A stretch of 64,000 nt of DNA from Hordeum vulgare subsp. vulgare (GCF_904849725.1 NC_058521.1:427880676-427944675), one strand, 5' to 3'. Numbered from the stretch's first letter, positions 10,506 through 21,934 are shown. A program made the numbers and translations. The notes: a model not told the origin generated them from the sequence alone.

Positions 10506-13500
10506 TCAAGTGTAATAAGGCCGCGGATGGGCAATATTCCAGGGGCGAGTTGACTCGGCCTCCGTGGTTGGCCGATTAGGCCGGAGATCCACCAAATAAT
10601 AAGAGCCATTGTGGAGATTCTTGCTGATGACGAATGGCCCTTCCCAAGGTGGTGACAGCTTGTGCATGCCGACTCGATCTTGTATCAGCCGAAGAACCAA
10701 GTCGCCTTCCTGAAAGGTCCGACTCTTAACCCGGCGACTATGGTAACGCCGCAGATCCTGCTGGTAGATAGCCGAACAAGCCGCAACCAGGTCAAGCGCT
10801 TCCTCTAAGGCGTCCAAAGAGTCTTGACGCGCCAGCTCATTGTCTTGTTCCACATATGTGGCGACTCTAAGCGAGTCATGCCTTATGTCAGTAGGGAGAA
10901 CAGCCTCTGCTCCATAGACCAGAAAGAAAGGGGTGAACCCCGTGGATCGGTTCGGGGTGGTCCGAATACTCCACAACACCGAAGGTAATTCTTCAACCCA
11001 ACATCCTGGGGTTTTTTCCAGGGGAACCATGAGTCGGGGCTTAATCACCCGCAAAACCTCCTGATTCGCCCTCTCTGCCTGCCCATTAGATTGTGGATGA
11101 GCGACTCCAGAAACATCAAGTCGGATATGTTCTCGACGACAAAACTCCTGCATCGCCCCTTGGGACAAGTTAGTACCATTATCAGTAATGATACTATGCG
11201 GATATCCAAACCGGAAAATCAGCCTTTTCAGGAATTTGACCGCCGTTTCCGCATCGCAAGCTCCAACAGGTTCCGCCTCAACCCACTTGGTGAACTTATC
11301 AACAGCCACCAACAGGTGGGTCTTCTTGTTAGAGGACATTTTAAAGGGGCCGACCATGTCTAGCCCCCAGACTGCAAAAGGCCAAATAATGGGAATCATT
11401 CTTAATTCTTGAGCCGGCACATGAGCCTGCCTCCCATAACGCTGGCATCCTTCGCACCGACGAACTATATCCTTTGCATCTGCATGAGCCGTCAGCCAAA
11501 AGAAACCATGATGGAAAGCCTTCGATACCAAAGAACGTGACCCGGCATGATGCCCACAATCTTCGGAATGAATGTCATTTAAAATTATGCATCCTTCTTC
11601 GGAGGAAACGCATCGCTGAAAGACTCCAGAGGCGCTTCGTTTATATAACTCGCCATTGATGATGACCATGGATTTGCTGCGCCGAACGATTTGGCGAGCC
11701 AAAACTTCGTCGGCCGGTAACTCGCCCCGAGCAAGATAAGACAGGTAAGGGAGAACCCAATCCGGAGTGACATGGAGGGCCGCCACGAGCTGAGACTCGG
11801 GATCTGGTATCGCCAATTCCTCCTCTGATGGTAAAATTACTGATGGTTTATGTAAAATATCCAGAAAAACAGTAGGAGGGACCGACTTTCTGTGGGAGCC
11901 AAGTCGTGAGAGGGCGTCAGCTGCCTCGTTGAGGCGCCTATCAATATGGTCCACCTGGTAGCCATGAAAATGACCCGCCACATCAGACACAGCCCGCCTG
12001 TAAGCCGCCATCGTGGGGTCCCGAGAATCCCAGGTACCCGAAACTTGCTGTGCCACCAAATCAGAGTCGCCAAAACATTTGACCCGTGTTAGATTCATCT
12101 CCTTGGCGAGTCGCAAGCCGTGAAGCAGAGCTTCGTATTCCGCTGCATTGTTAGTGCATGGAAACATGAGTCGGAGAACGTAACAGAACTTATCTCCTTG
12201 AGGGGATACCAACACTACACCAGCCCCCGAGCCTTCCAGCTGCCTAGACCCATCAAAATAAATAGTCCAGTAAGTGAGATCGGGCCGGTCCTCCGGAGCC
12301 TGTAACTCCGTCCAGTCGTTGACGAAATCAACCAATGCTTGGGACTTGATGGCAGTGCGGGGAGCATACTGTATGTGATGGGGCCCAAGTTCTATCGCCC
12401 ACTTGGCGATTCGCCCTGTTGCCTCCCGATTCTGGATGATGTCCCTGAGGGGGGCAGAGCTTACCACTGTGATAGGGTGTTCTTGGAAATAATGCTTAAG
12501 TTTTCGGCTCGCCATAAACACCCCATACACCAATTTCTGCCAGTGTGGGTACCGCTGCTTGGAAAGAGTTAGCACCTCACTGATAAAATATACCGGGCGT
12601 TGCACTGGGTATTCCTTCCCTTCCTCTTTTCTCTCAACGACCACAGCCACACTTACTGCTTTGGAATTTGCCGCGATATACAGAAGCATGGGCTCTTTTT
12701 CAGTTGGGGCGGCCAGGACTGGCGGGTTGACTAATTGGCGCTTCAGGGCTTCGAGCGCCTCGTCTGCCTCGTTTGTCCAAACAAATCGATCGGATTTCCT
12801 CAATAAGTGATAAAGGGGGATCGCCTTCTCCCCCAGGCGACTCACGAAACGGCTCAGGGCCGCAATGCGACCCGCCAGTCGCTGAACTTGATTAACGTTC
12901 GCCGGCTTTCCAAGGGATGTAACCGCTTCGATTTTGTCCGGATTAGCTTCAATGATGCGCTCCGATACCAGGAAACCGAGCAATTTCCCTGCAGGCGCAC
13001 CAAAATCACATTTGGTGGGATTTAGCTTCATCTGATACACCTGTAGATTATCGAATGTTTCCTTGAGGTCTTCCAGTAGTGTCTCCCCCTGGCGGGTCTT
13101 GATCGCAATATCGTTGACATAAGCATGGACGTTGCGACCAATTTGGTTACGAAGACAATTCTGGATGCAACGTTGATAAGTCGCCCCCGCACTCTTGAGT
13201 CCAAAGGGCATGGACACATAACAAAAGGCCCCAAAGGGGGTTATGAAGGCCGTTTTCTCTTGATCTTCCACGACCATCTTGATTTGGTGATATCCCGAAT
13301 AGGCGTCCAGAAAGCACAATCGTTCGCATCCCTCCACCGAGTCAATGATTTGGTCGATGAGGGGAAGAGCGAAGGGATCTTTTGGACAAGCTCTGTTGAG
13401 GTCCGTGTAGTCAATACACATACGAAAAGTACCATTTTTCTTGAGTACCAAAAACGGGTTAGCCAGCCATTTGGGATGAAAAACTTCCACGATGAACCCG

Positions 13501-13703
13501 ATGGCTAAAAGACGGGCGACTTCTTCCCCAATCGCCTTGCGTCGCTCCTTGTTAAATCTGCGAAGGTATTGCTGGATGGGTTTGCACTTTGGGTCAACAT
13601 TAAGATGGTGCTCAGCGAATTCTCTCGGCACACCAGGCATGTCAGAAGGTTTCCATGCAAAGATGTCCCGATTCTCGCGGATGAATTCGATGAGAGCGCT
13701 TTC
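10506..13703 (-). pseudogene. Tat element pol: reverse transcriptase, RNase H, integrase
   Basis: It is open for 1044 codons from MPGVPREF (13640), and 21 more codons upstream to the TAG at 13704-13706. RT (residues about 60-270) has DYTDLN and LDAYSGYHQI, but its active site reads YVND (residues 174-177; codon 13113-13115) instead of YVDD, losing a catalytic Asp. A degenerate first RNase H (about 315-440) is followed by an archaeal-like RNase H (D463, E501, D525, D575). The integrase zinc region has H691/H697/C729/C732, and the core triad is D761, D820, E856 with exact D-D-35-E spacing. There is no chromodomain. Lengths are normal for Tat pol. Integrase looks intact; RT does not. Confidence 0.92.
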
Positions 13704-15347
13704 CTATTTGGGGTCCAGACCCGTCCCAATGGTGAACTGCTTGGATGAATCGCCAGGTACGAAATCGATTGTTTTAGTGTCATCTGTTGGTTTGAACTTG
13801 AGGGGCGACTCAGAGTCTGTAGTTGACTTCTTCAGGGGTGACATATCCGCCGGGTCAACATTAGCCCGATGGAGTTTGAGCTCTTCCGCAGCACAGACGA
13901 CTTCCGCATAAGTCGCGTCCCCTTCTTCACATTCCTTTGCGATCCTTCTATCTCCATCAACCGTGATAGGCCCTTTGGGGCCAGGCATTTTGAGCTTGAG
14001 GTAGACATAGCACGGGCGAGCCATGAAGCGGGCGTAAGCCTGTCGCCCAAACAGCGCATGGTAGGGGCTTTTCAATTTGACCACCTCGAAGATTAGAGAC
14101 TCCGACCTATAATTCTGTGCAGTCCCAAACGCCACTGTCAACCTGACCCGGCCTATGGGATAAGCCGACTTGCCTGGGACAATTCCGTGGAAAACCGTGG
14201 TTGAAGGCATCAGGTCTTTTTCCAATAGATTCATCCTTTGGAAGGTGTCGAAGTATAGGATATTGATGCTGCTGCCACCATCCATTAATACTTTAGATAG
14301 GGTGTAACCCCCAACTTGGGGAGCCACGACCAACGCCGGATCGCCCGGGTTATCCACTCTCGGCGGGTGATCCTCCCTGCTCCACGTTATGGTCTGCTCA
14401 GACCAATGGAGGTATCTGGGAATCGCCGGCTCAGATACACTGTACGCCCGATGACTCACCTTCTTGTCACGCCTGCAAGCATTAGTGGTGAAAACGTGAT
14501 ACTGCCCATTATTTAACTCTTTGGGGTTGCTACGGAAGCCCCCATTATCGTCCTGGCCCTGCGGAGCCCCCTGTGGGGGTGGCTGTTGGAAAGCTCCTGG
14601 CGGGTTGCACCGCCGCTGGTGGTGTACCGCGTATTGGCCACCGCCTGGCTGCGGGCCTCCCTGAGCCCCCTGTTTGGGAAAGCCGCCGAAGGGGTTCTGT
14701 CTTTGGTTGGGCGCGGCGAATTGCTCCTGGCGCTGGTCCGGGTCATCGTGTTGACTCTTCTTGATCGCTTCCGCGCGAAACTCTCGCATCACGAAGCAGT
14801 TTTCCCAAGAGTGACTCGTCGGGCAGTCTGTCGTGGCGTGGTGCGGGCAAGGGCCCTTGAGTAGCTCTTCATAGTTACGCGGCCTCTTCCCGCTGAATCC
14901 TCGATTCTTCTTTTTGCCGTTGTTGACATTGGTGTTGGCGACTAAGTCCGAGGGCTCCTCTTGCGGTCTCCGCTTGCCATTGGTCCCTTGATTGCGACGG
15001 TTATGCCCCTGGAACCGGGCGTGATTTTTGGATGACTCGCCCTTCTTAGGAGAATTAGCCTTACCATCCTCGCCAGGATCCTTGGTATCATCGGCCTCGG
15101 CATACCTAGTGAGAGTGTCCATCAGCTCGCCCGTGTCTTGAACCTTTAGTTTGAGTCGCCCTAATTTTTGCACCAAGGGCTTGTAATGGCAATTGTGCTC
15201 GAGGATGAGCACGGCTTGAGCCGCCGTAATACCATCTGACGAATGAATAATTTCTGCAACCCACCGCAACCAGTGGTAGGCCGACTCGTCCGGACGCTGA
15301 ACACAGTGTTGTAGATCGACGATCGTCATCGGACGTTTGCAAGTTCC
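13704..15347 (-). pseudogene. Tat element gag C-terminus and aspartic protease
   Basis: The same frame as gag continues after the TGA at 15348-15350 and is open to the TAG at 13704-13706. The first ~100 residues complete the gag domain (AEIIHSSDGITAAQAV, KLGRLKL). A Cys/His cluster follows (CPHH..TDCPTSHSWENC, residues 161-178), then a Gln/Gly/Pro-rich linker. The protease active site is VLMDGGSSINIL (Asp 350; DGG where many families have DTG/DSG, as is common in Tat elements). The stop at 13704 separates GLDPK from ESALIEF and so cuts protease from RT. Confidence 0.88.
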
Positions 15348-16460
15348 TCAGAAGTTCTTGATGAAGCACTCCTTTAACTCGCCCCAGGACTGGATGGAAT
15401 TGGGAGGTAAGTTTTTCAACCAAGTGCGAGCCGACCCCTCGAGCATCATCGTAAAGTATCTGGCGCAAATCGCCTCGTTTACGTCGAGCATGTCCATGGC
15501 GATCTCATAACTCTCGATCCATGACGTCGGCTCGAGGTCTGGGGTATAATTAGGCACTTTCCTTGGTCCCTTGAAGTCTTTGAGCATCTTTTCATTCCGA
15601 AGGGCCGGGGACAAGCATGGTACCCCAACTCGCCCTCCGCCCCCAACAAGGGGGGCCGGGGCATCTTGGATGTTCGGGAGGTCCCGGCCCGGCGGGTTCC
15701 GTTCAGGCGGGTTGTCCTGTGGGACGTGTCGCGGCCCGCTGTTCACGGCGGGTTGGTCCTCTGGCCTGCTCCTGGTATAACTTGCCTGAGGGGTAGAATG
15801 CAACCTCTCGAGGCTATGTGAGAACTGGGCGTTTTGAACCACCGCCGTCTTCAACATCTTGATGGTGTTCCTTGCTTCTATCTCGGCAGGAGTGTTGCCG
15901 TGAATCGGGAGAGACTCCAGATGGCGGGTTGCGGCAAGCACGTTATCCACCGGGTTGGAGAAGTGGCCTTGAGGCATCCGGAACCAGGGAATGTGATCCT
16001 CAACCGGTTGAGCCGACGGGTTAGGTGGGCGGCCCGGTCCTCCTGTCGGGGCGGATCCCGTCCCAGGGGTCCGTGGAGTGTCGAACAGGCGGGTCGGATT
16101 TAGGTCATGGGGCAGGCGACCCTGGTGTCTCCGTTGATGGACGGCGTCGGACGCGCGCTGCTGTCTCTCGAGCCGCCAGTTGTCAGTGTTCAAACGCGCC
16201 CTTTCGGCCGTAATTTGACCTTGTCGAGTCTCGATTCCGGCGGACTCCATCTCGGCGTCCCGATGGGCCTTGGCCATCGCCTCTCTGAGTTTCGCCAGCT
16301 CCGTGTTTATCTCCTCTTGGTTTTCTGGTGTCAGGGGAGTCGCCATTAGCCTTGTGATCTCCGCCGCTAAATCCACCAGGACTGCGGCCGGACTCCTGGA
16401 CGTCTCGCCGGTTCCATCGCCTCCAGTAGGGTTTTGTGTTGGTTGAGTCGCCCCCGCCAT
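15348..16460 (-). pseudogene. Tat element gag (N-terminal part)
   Basis: Gag forms the virus-like particle core. The start ATG at 16460 gives MAGATQPTQNP and follows a non-coding leader. A coiled-coil-like segment (about 35-100) is followed by a Pro/Arg-rich linker, then the retrotransposon gag domain (FKGPRKVPNYTPDLEPTSW...YFTMMLEGSARTWLKNLPPNSIQSWGELKECFIKNF, about 290-370). A TGA at 15348-15350 interrupts the domain; codons continue in the same frame with GTCKRP. So gag-pol was one frame of about 1980 codons before two nonsense changes. Confidence 0.88.
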
Positions 16461-16942
16461 GTAGATGCCGATCTGGCGGCGGGTTCAGTCAAGGATTTCT
16501 GGGTCCATGGCCAGCGACAAGCCCCCGAGACAATCCCCATGAAGAGACCGGATTAAATCTGAGTCGCCCATGGATGATTCGTCATGAGAGTTGACCGATG
16601 TAGTTTCCTGAGTCGCCGAGCGCTGTGGTTCCTCCGATCCCTGCGTGAACCCCACGAAGACCGGGCGAGTTCGGTTTTGCGTTATGATTTGGTGGACGTA
16701 CCTGGCCGGCTCGATGATGTCGGTGGAGGTGTCCGGCTCAGGCACGGATGATCCGATCATGCCGATGAAGATGTTGATCTTGCCGAAGGGGACCCTGTAG
16801 CCAGATTCAATTGAATCCGCTTCAGGCCCCCATTGCTGGTTGTCGATGTAGGTTATCCCATGGCGGCTCCGAGTCATGAGCGCCATCGCGTAACTCCCAA
16901 ACCCTGGTAGGGCTCCCTTTGAGAACTCAACCCCACCGTGCG
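16461..16942 (-). other. 5' untranslated leader of the Tat element
   Basis: The leader lies between the PBS and the gag ATG. It is open on the minus strand for much of its length (a stretch ending near 16485 contains GFGSYAMALMTRSRHGITYIDN), but I recognise no domain and would not call it a gene. Packaging and dimerisation signals would be expected here. Confidence 0.5.
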
Positions 16943-16964
16943 TAGGCCCCACGGTGGGCGCCAA
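16943..16964 (-). other. primer-binding site of the Tat element
   Basis: One base inside the 5' LTR end (CCACGACA), the minus strand reads TTGGCGCCCACCGTGGGGC. That position and the TGGCGCC start are typical of a tRNA primer site in grass Gypsy elements. The tRNA species is not determined here. Confidence 0.75.
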
Positions 16965-16965
16965 C

Positions 16966-17166
16966 TGTCGTGGTTTTGTCACGGCAGATGTCCTCGTGAA
17001 AGGACTTAGTACTGGAGCCATCGCACCTTGGTGGCGACTCAAAGGGGCCGGACCTGGGTAAATCGCCGTGTTTCTCCCGCTTAACCCCTTTGAGTCGCCA
17101 CCAAGGTGCGATGGCTCCAGTACTAAGTCCTTTCACGAGGACATCTGCCGTGAAAAAACCACGACA
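16966..17166 (-). repeat. aberrant 5' LTR of the Tat element: terminal inverted repeat replaces the LTR 5' portion
   Basis: Arm 1 (16966-17047) is the normal LTR 3' end, starting TGTCGTGG on plus. Arm 2 (17085-17166) is its reverse complement, 82 bp with one mismatch. The 37-bp spacer (17048-17084) extends arm 2's LTR copy as far as the ACCCAGGT(C/T)CGG region of the LTR. The first ~360 bp of a normal 488-bp LTR are missing. The outer end is therefore a second LTR 3' terminus, and CATAC follows directly at 17167. Confidence 0.93.
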
Positions 17167-17171
17167 CATAC
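17167..17171. repeat. target-site duplication CATAC (right) of Tat element
   Basis: It matches 4042-4046 exactly and lies in the Copia-1 gag zinc knuckle (codons for KGM). Confidence 0.95.
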
Positions 17172-17940
17172 CCTTGCAATAATAGCACTCCATTTCAGGC
17201 TTAGGTCCAGCTTTGGGTTTCTTTGTCGGATTGGCAACAGGCTTGCCGCTCTTCTTCGAATTACCCTTCTTTCCTTTGTCGTTTCTCTTGAAACTAGTGG
17301 TCTTATTCACCATCAACACTTGATGCTCTTTACGGAGTTCTGACTCTCCGACTTTCAGCATTGTGAATAACTCGCCGAGTGACTTGTTCATCCCTTGCAT
17401 GTTATAGTTCAACACAAAGCCCTTATAGCTTGGAGGCAGTGATAGAAGAATTTTGTCAGTGATAGCCTCTTGCGGAAGTTCAATCCCCAGCTCAACTAGA
17501 CGGTTTGAGTACCCAGACATTTTGAGCACATGTTCACTGACACACGAATTCTCCTCCATCTTGCAAGCATAGAATTTATCAGAGGTCTCATACCTCTCGA
17601 TCTGGGCGTTCTTCTGAAAGATAAACTTCAACTCCTGGAACATCTCATATGCTCCATGACGCTCAAAGCAACATTGAAGTCCTGGCTCTAAGACATACAA
17701 GACTGGACATTGAACTACTGAGTAGTCCTCCTTACGTGTTAACCAAGCGTTCTTAACATCGTGGTCAGCCGTAGCGGGTGCTTCATCTCCTAGTGCAGCA
17801 TTAAGGACATAATCCTTCTTCCCAGCTTGCAGGAGCAACTTAAGATTACGAGCCCAGTCTACAAAGTTGCTTCCATCATCTTTCAACTTAGCTTTCTCTA
17901 GGAACGTATTAAAATTCAGGGTGACTGTCGCGTGAGCCAT
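17167..17940 (-). pseudogene. Copia-1 gag, 5' part
   Basis: Gag of a BARE1-type Copia element. The ATG at 17940 gives MAHATVTLNFNTFLEKAKLKDDGSNFVDWARNLK, the usual start of these gag proteins; an upstream in-frame ATG at 17961 is in leader sequence. The UBN2/gag core follows (HGAYEMFQELKFIFQKNAQIERYETSDKFYACKM, LSLPPSYKGFVLNYNMQGM), then a Lys-rich basic stretch and the first half of the zinc knuckle CYYCKGM. There the Tat element entered; the knuckle resumes at 4044. No stop occurs in this part, and the frame matches the pol part. Confidence 0.92.
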
Positions 17941-19171
17941 TGATCTACAACACAAATACATTCAAAGTGGACTTAGACTATGTTCAAGATAATTAGAGTT
18001 TAACTTAATCAATTTACTTGCTAAACTCCCACTCAAAAAGTACATCTCTCTAGTCATTTGAGTGGTTCATGATCCAATTCCACTAGCTCAAGTTCGATCA
18101 TCACGTGAGTTGAGGATAGTTTCAGTGGTAAGCATCCCTATACTAATCATATCAACTATATGATTCATGATCGACCTTTCGGTCTCATGTGTTCCGAGGC
18201 CATGTATGCACATGCTAGTCTCGTCAACCTTAACCCGAGTGTTCCGCGTGTGCAACTGGTTTGCAGCCGTTGTGTGTGAACGTTGAGTCTATCACACCCG
18301 ATCATCACGTTGTGTCTCGAAACGACGAACTGTAGCAACGGTGCACAGTCGGGGAGAACACAATTTCGTCTTGAAATTTTAGTGAGATATCACCTCATAA
18401 TACTACCGTCGTTCTAAGCAAAATAAGGTGCATAAAAGGATTAACATCACATGCAATTCATAAGTGACATGATATGGCCATCATCACGTGCTTCGTGATC
18501 TCCATCACCAAAGCACCGCCATGATCTTCTGTCACCGGCGCCACACCATGATCTCCGTCAACGTGTCGCCATCAGGGTTGTCGTGCTACTCATGCTATTA
18601 CTACTAAAGCTACATCCTAGCAATATAGCAAAGGCATCTGCAAGCACAAACATTAGTTTAAAGACAACCCTATGGCTCCTGCCGGTTGCCGTACCATCGA
18701 CGTGCAAGTCGATATTAACTATTACAACATGATCATCTCATACATCCAATATATCACATCACATCGTTGGCCATATCATATCACAAGCATACCCTGCAAA
18801 AAGAAGTTAGACGTCCTCTAATTGTTGTTGCATGTTTTACGTGGTGACCATGGGTATCTAGTAGGATCGCATCTTACTTACGCAAACACCACAACGGAGA
18901 TATATGAATTGCTATTTAACCTCATCCAAGGACCTCCTCGGTCAAATCTGATTCAACTAAAGTTGGAGAAACCGACACTCGCCAGTCATCTTTGAGCAAC
19001 GGGGTTGCTCGTAGCGATGAAACCAGTCTCTCGTAAGCGTACGAGTAATGTCGGTCGGAGCCGCTTCGATCCAACAATACCGTGGAATCAAGAAAAGACT
19101 AAGGAGGGCAGCAAATCGCACATCACCGCCCACAAAAATTTTTGTGTTCTACTCGAGATGACATCTACGCA
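17941..19171 (-). other. leader of Copia-1
   Basis: This non-coding stretch lies between the primer-binding site and gag, about 1.2 kb, and is collinear with 47420-48654 of Copia-2. No gene. BARE-type leaders carry packaging signals; none can be pinpointed by eye. Confidence 0.7.
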
Positions 19172-19193
19172 TGAACCTAGCTCATGCTGCCAC
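19172..19193 (-). other. primer-binding site of Copia-1
   Basis: On the minus strand GTGGCAGCATGAGCTAGGTT follows the LTR end. It resembles the initiator-methionine tRNA site (TGGTATCAGAGC) of Copia elements, with several changes. Confidence 0.65.
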
Positions 19194-21033
19194 TGCTTGG
19201 GAACGTCGCATGGGAAACAAAAAATTTCCTACGCGCACGAAGACCTATCATGGTGATGTCCATCTACGAGGGGGATTTCAGATCTACGTACCCTTGTAGA
19301 TCGCACAGCAGAAGCGTTTAATAAACGCGGTTGATGTAGTGCAATGTCCTCACGTCCCTCGATCCGCCCCGCGAACCATCCCATGAACCGGCCCGTATTC
19401 CGTCCCACGATCCGCTCCGATCTAGTGCCGAACGGACGGCACCTCCGCGTTCAGCACACGTACAGCTCCATGATGACCTCGGCCTTCTTGATCCAGCAAG
19501 ATAGATGGAGAGGTAGATGAGTTCTCTGGCAGCGTGATGGCGCTCCGGAGGTTGGTGCTGATCTAATCTCCACAGGGCTCCACCCGAGCTCCGCAGAAAC
19601 GCGATCTAGAGGAAAAACCGTGGAGGTATGTGGTCGGGCTGCCGTGGCAAAGTTGTCTCAAATCAGCCCTAATACCTCAGTATATATAGGAGGGAGGGGA
19701 GGGGCCTTGCCTTGAGGTTCAAGGAGCCCCAAGGGGGTCGGCCGAAGGGGGAGGAGGAATCCTCCTCCAATCCTAGTCCAACTAGGATTGGAAGGTGGAG
19801 TCCTTCCCTTCCTTCCCACTTCCCCTTTTTTTCTTTCTCCTTGATTTTCTTCTTATCCTGCGCAGGGGCCTTCTTGGGCTTGCCCACCAGCCCACTAAGG
19901 GCTGGTGCGGCACCCCTAAAGCCTATGGTATTCCCCGAGTGGGGTGCCCCCCCCCCCCCGGTGAACATCTGGAACCCATTCGTCACTCCCGGTACATTCT
20001 CGGTAATGCCGAAAACTTTCCGGTAATCAAATGAGGTCATCCTATATATCAATCTTCGTCTCCGTACCATTCCGGAAACCCTCGTGACGTCCGTGATCTC
20101 ATCCAGGACTCCGAACAACATTCGGTAACCAACCATATAACTCAAATACGCATAAAACAACGTCGAACCTTAAGTGTGCAGACCCTGCGGGTTCGAGAAC
20201 TATGTAGACATGACCCGAGGGACTCCTTGGTAAATATCCAATAGCGGGACCTGGATGACCATATTGGATCCTGCATATTCTACGAAGATCTTATCGTTTG
20301 AACCTCGGTGCCAAGGATTCATATAATCCCGTATGTCATTCCCTTTGTCCTTCGGTATGTTACTTGCCCGAGATCCGATGGTCAGTATCCGCATACCTAT
20401 TTCAATCTCGTTTACCGGCAAGTCTGTTTACTCGTTCCGTAATACGAGATCCCGTGACTTACACTAAATCACATTGCTTGCAAGGCTTGTGTGTGATGTT
20501 GTATTACCGAGTGGGCCCCGAGATACCTCTTCGTCACACGAAGTGACAAATCCCAGTCTTGATCCATACTAACTCAACGGACACCTTCGGAGATACCTGT
20601 AGAGCATCTTTATAGTCACCCAGTTACATTGTGACGTTTGATACACACAAAGCATTCCTCCGGTGTTAGTGAGTTATATGATCTCATGGTCATAGGAATA
20701 AATACTTGACACGCAGAAAACAGTAGCAACAAAATGACACGATCAACATGCTACGTCTATTAGTTTGGGTCTAGTCCATCACATGATTCTCCCAATGATG
20801 TGATCCAGTTATCAAGCAACAACACCTTGTACATAGTCAGAAGACCTTGACTATCTTTGATCAACTAGCTAGCCAACCAGAGGCTTGCTAGGGACAGTGT
20901 TTTGTCTATGTACCCACACATGTATCTAAGTCTTCATTCAATACAATTATAGCATGGATAATAAACGATTATCTTGATACAGGAATTATAATAATAACTT
21001 ATTTATCATTGCCCCTAGGGCATAATTCCAACA
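19194..21033 (-). repeat. 5' LTR of Copia-1 (1840 bp)
   Basis: On the minus strand it starts TGTTGGAATTATGCCC at 21033 and ends at 19194 in a decayed CCCAAGCA (normally CCCCAACA). It is close to 1-778 over the shared part. The length is usual for BARE1/Angela/WIS LTRs. A C10 run occurs at about 19949-19958. Confidence 0.92.
19676..19692 (-). promoter_or_regulatory. TATA box of Copia-1 5' LTR
   Basis: The minus strand reads CTCCTATATATACTG in the LTR. The same sequence is at the matching position in other BARE-type LTRs here (41137-41153; 60924-60942). It is the likely core promoter. Confidence 0.65.
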
Positions 21034-21914
21034 CCTGCCTAACATGATGGAGGTCCCTTATGCTAGGTCCTTCTTTGATACTCAAATGATACCTAGACTG
21101 GGTGGTGGGTGGGAAATGATTTAGTGTTTAGACAATACCTGTTCCATAGACTACCATAATGTTTGGAGCACCAGGCTTGGGGCCCGTATGGCTGACGAGA
21201 CATGACAACTCGTAGTCCGAATTGCATTTGGGGCATAATTGAGTCGCCGGAGAATCCACTTTATTAAATATTGGGACACAAATGGTCTTGAGTTCCGGTG
21301 GTCGGGAGGGCGGGCCCCCCGTTGGTTCCTAAATGGTGGCAATTAGGCGAGTAATGGGTGGGACATAAATTTCCCTATCATCGGGTTTGATTTTGATCTG
21401 GTCATAGACCGATGGTTGGTCATGGGACACTCCCATGGCTCGTATTCGGCCATGCAGCTCATCTAATTTCTCAATATCCACGGCCTCCGTGACTGTGGAG
21501 CATGCGGGATTCACCGAGGGAATTGTTTCCTCACGGGTATTCAGAGTTGGGCATGGAGTGTGATTACCGGCTAGTGATTCGCATTGGGCGTCCAATTCAG
21601 GACCTGAAACTGGAGCCCGAGCGTGAGTTGTTTCAAGGATGAAATCCACCTCCTATGATGTTAAAACATCTTTGGGAAGGGAAGTTGCTAAAATAATATC
21701 TCCCTGGGATCGGCGATGCACTCTAGGTTCCCATACTGAATCTCATAATTGGGGGGGGGGAACTCCCGACCTGGTCCAAGTGACCGGTGGGATCGGCATG
21801 AAACACAACGCTGCCGAACGCGAAGATCTATCCAGGGGCAAAGATATCCCCAATGCGGATTTTGTTGCTGATGATGATTCAAGCCTTCCATCCTTCTCGT
21901 GATCCTGTAGCGGA
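21034..21914 (-). pseudogene. Gypsy-A gag fragment
   Basis: A partial gag reading frame (21649-21329, 106 codons) contains EKLDELHGRIRAMGVSHDQPSVYDQIKIKPDDREIYVPPITRL. It is similar to the start of Gypsy-B gag (LLEQMQVMGMTNDQVTVHD...PDGREIYVPL near 52400-52530). The protein side is decayed on both sides. Copia-1 cuts it at 21033. The remainder of Gypsy-A would lie left of the window. Confidence 0.65.
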
Positions 21915-21934
21915 GCTCTCAATGAAAGCACCAA
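21915..21934 (-). other. primer-binding site of Gypsy-A
   Basis: The minus strand reads TTGGTGCTTTCATTGAGAG just after the LTR, the same as in Gypsy-B at 51917-51935 (TTTGTGCTTTCATTGAGAG). Confidence 0.55.

Larger units (their letters stand above)
4047..17166 (-). mobile_element. Tat-lineage (RIRE2/Grande-like) Gypsy retrotransposon with antisense gene, nested in Copia-1
   Basis: The element is 13,120 bp long and flanked by perfect 5-bp duplications (CATAC). On the minus strand: aberrant 5' LTR (17166-16966), PBS, leader, gag-protease-RT-RNase H-integrase (16460-10506), a tandem array (10400-9518), an oppositely transcribed gene (plus, about 5729-9206), polypurine tract and 3' LTR (4534-4047). 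Integrase downstream of RNase H makes it Ty3/Gypsy. There is no chromodomain; it has a second, archaeal-like RNase H domain and an antisense accessory gene between pol and the 3' LTR. That combination is known for the Tat lineage (RIRE2, Grande, Retand, Ogre). The exact family name is not certain. Confidence 0.85.
1..21033 (-). mobile_element. Copia-1, BARE1/Angela/WIS-type LTR retrotransposon, split by a nested Gypsy element
   Basis: The order on the minus strand is 5' LTR (19194-21033), primer-binding site, leader, gag (17940-17167), a 13.1-kb insertion (4047-17166), pol (4044-831), polypurine tract and 3' LTR (778 to the window edge). LTR ends TGTTGG/CCAACA, the PBS type and the Copia order protease-integrase-RT-RNase H all fit the BARE1/Angela/WIS group. 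The coding region has stops and a frameshift, so this copy cannot make its own proteins. Target duplication: the five bases right of the element are CCTGC (21034-21038); the left partner lies outside the window. It sits in the gag region of Gypsy-A. Confidence 0.9.

Noticed and set aside
16485..17042. 185-codon minus-strand frame across the Tat 5' LTR and leader
   Set aside because: It begins in LTR sequence and crosses the primer-binding site, which a real protein gene would not.
16927..17166. Extension of the Copia-1 gag frame past CYYCKGM
   Set aside because: From 17166 downward the frame reads into the Tat LTR; the extra residues are an artefact of the insertion.
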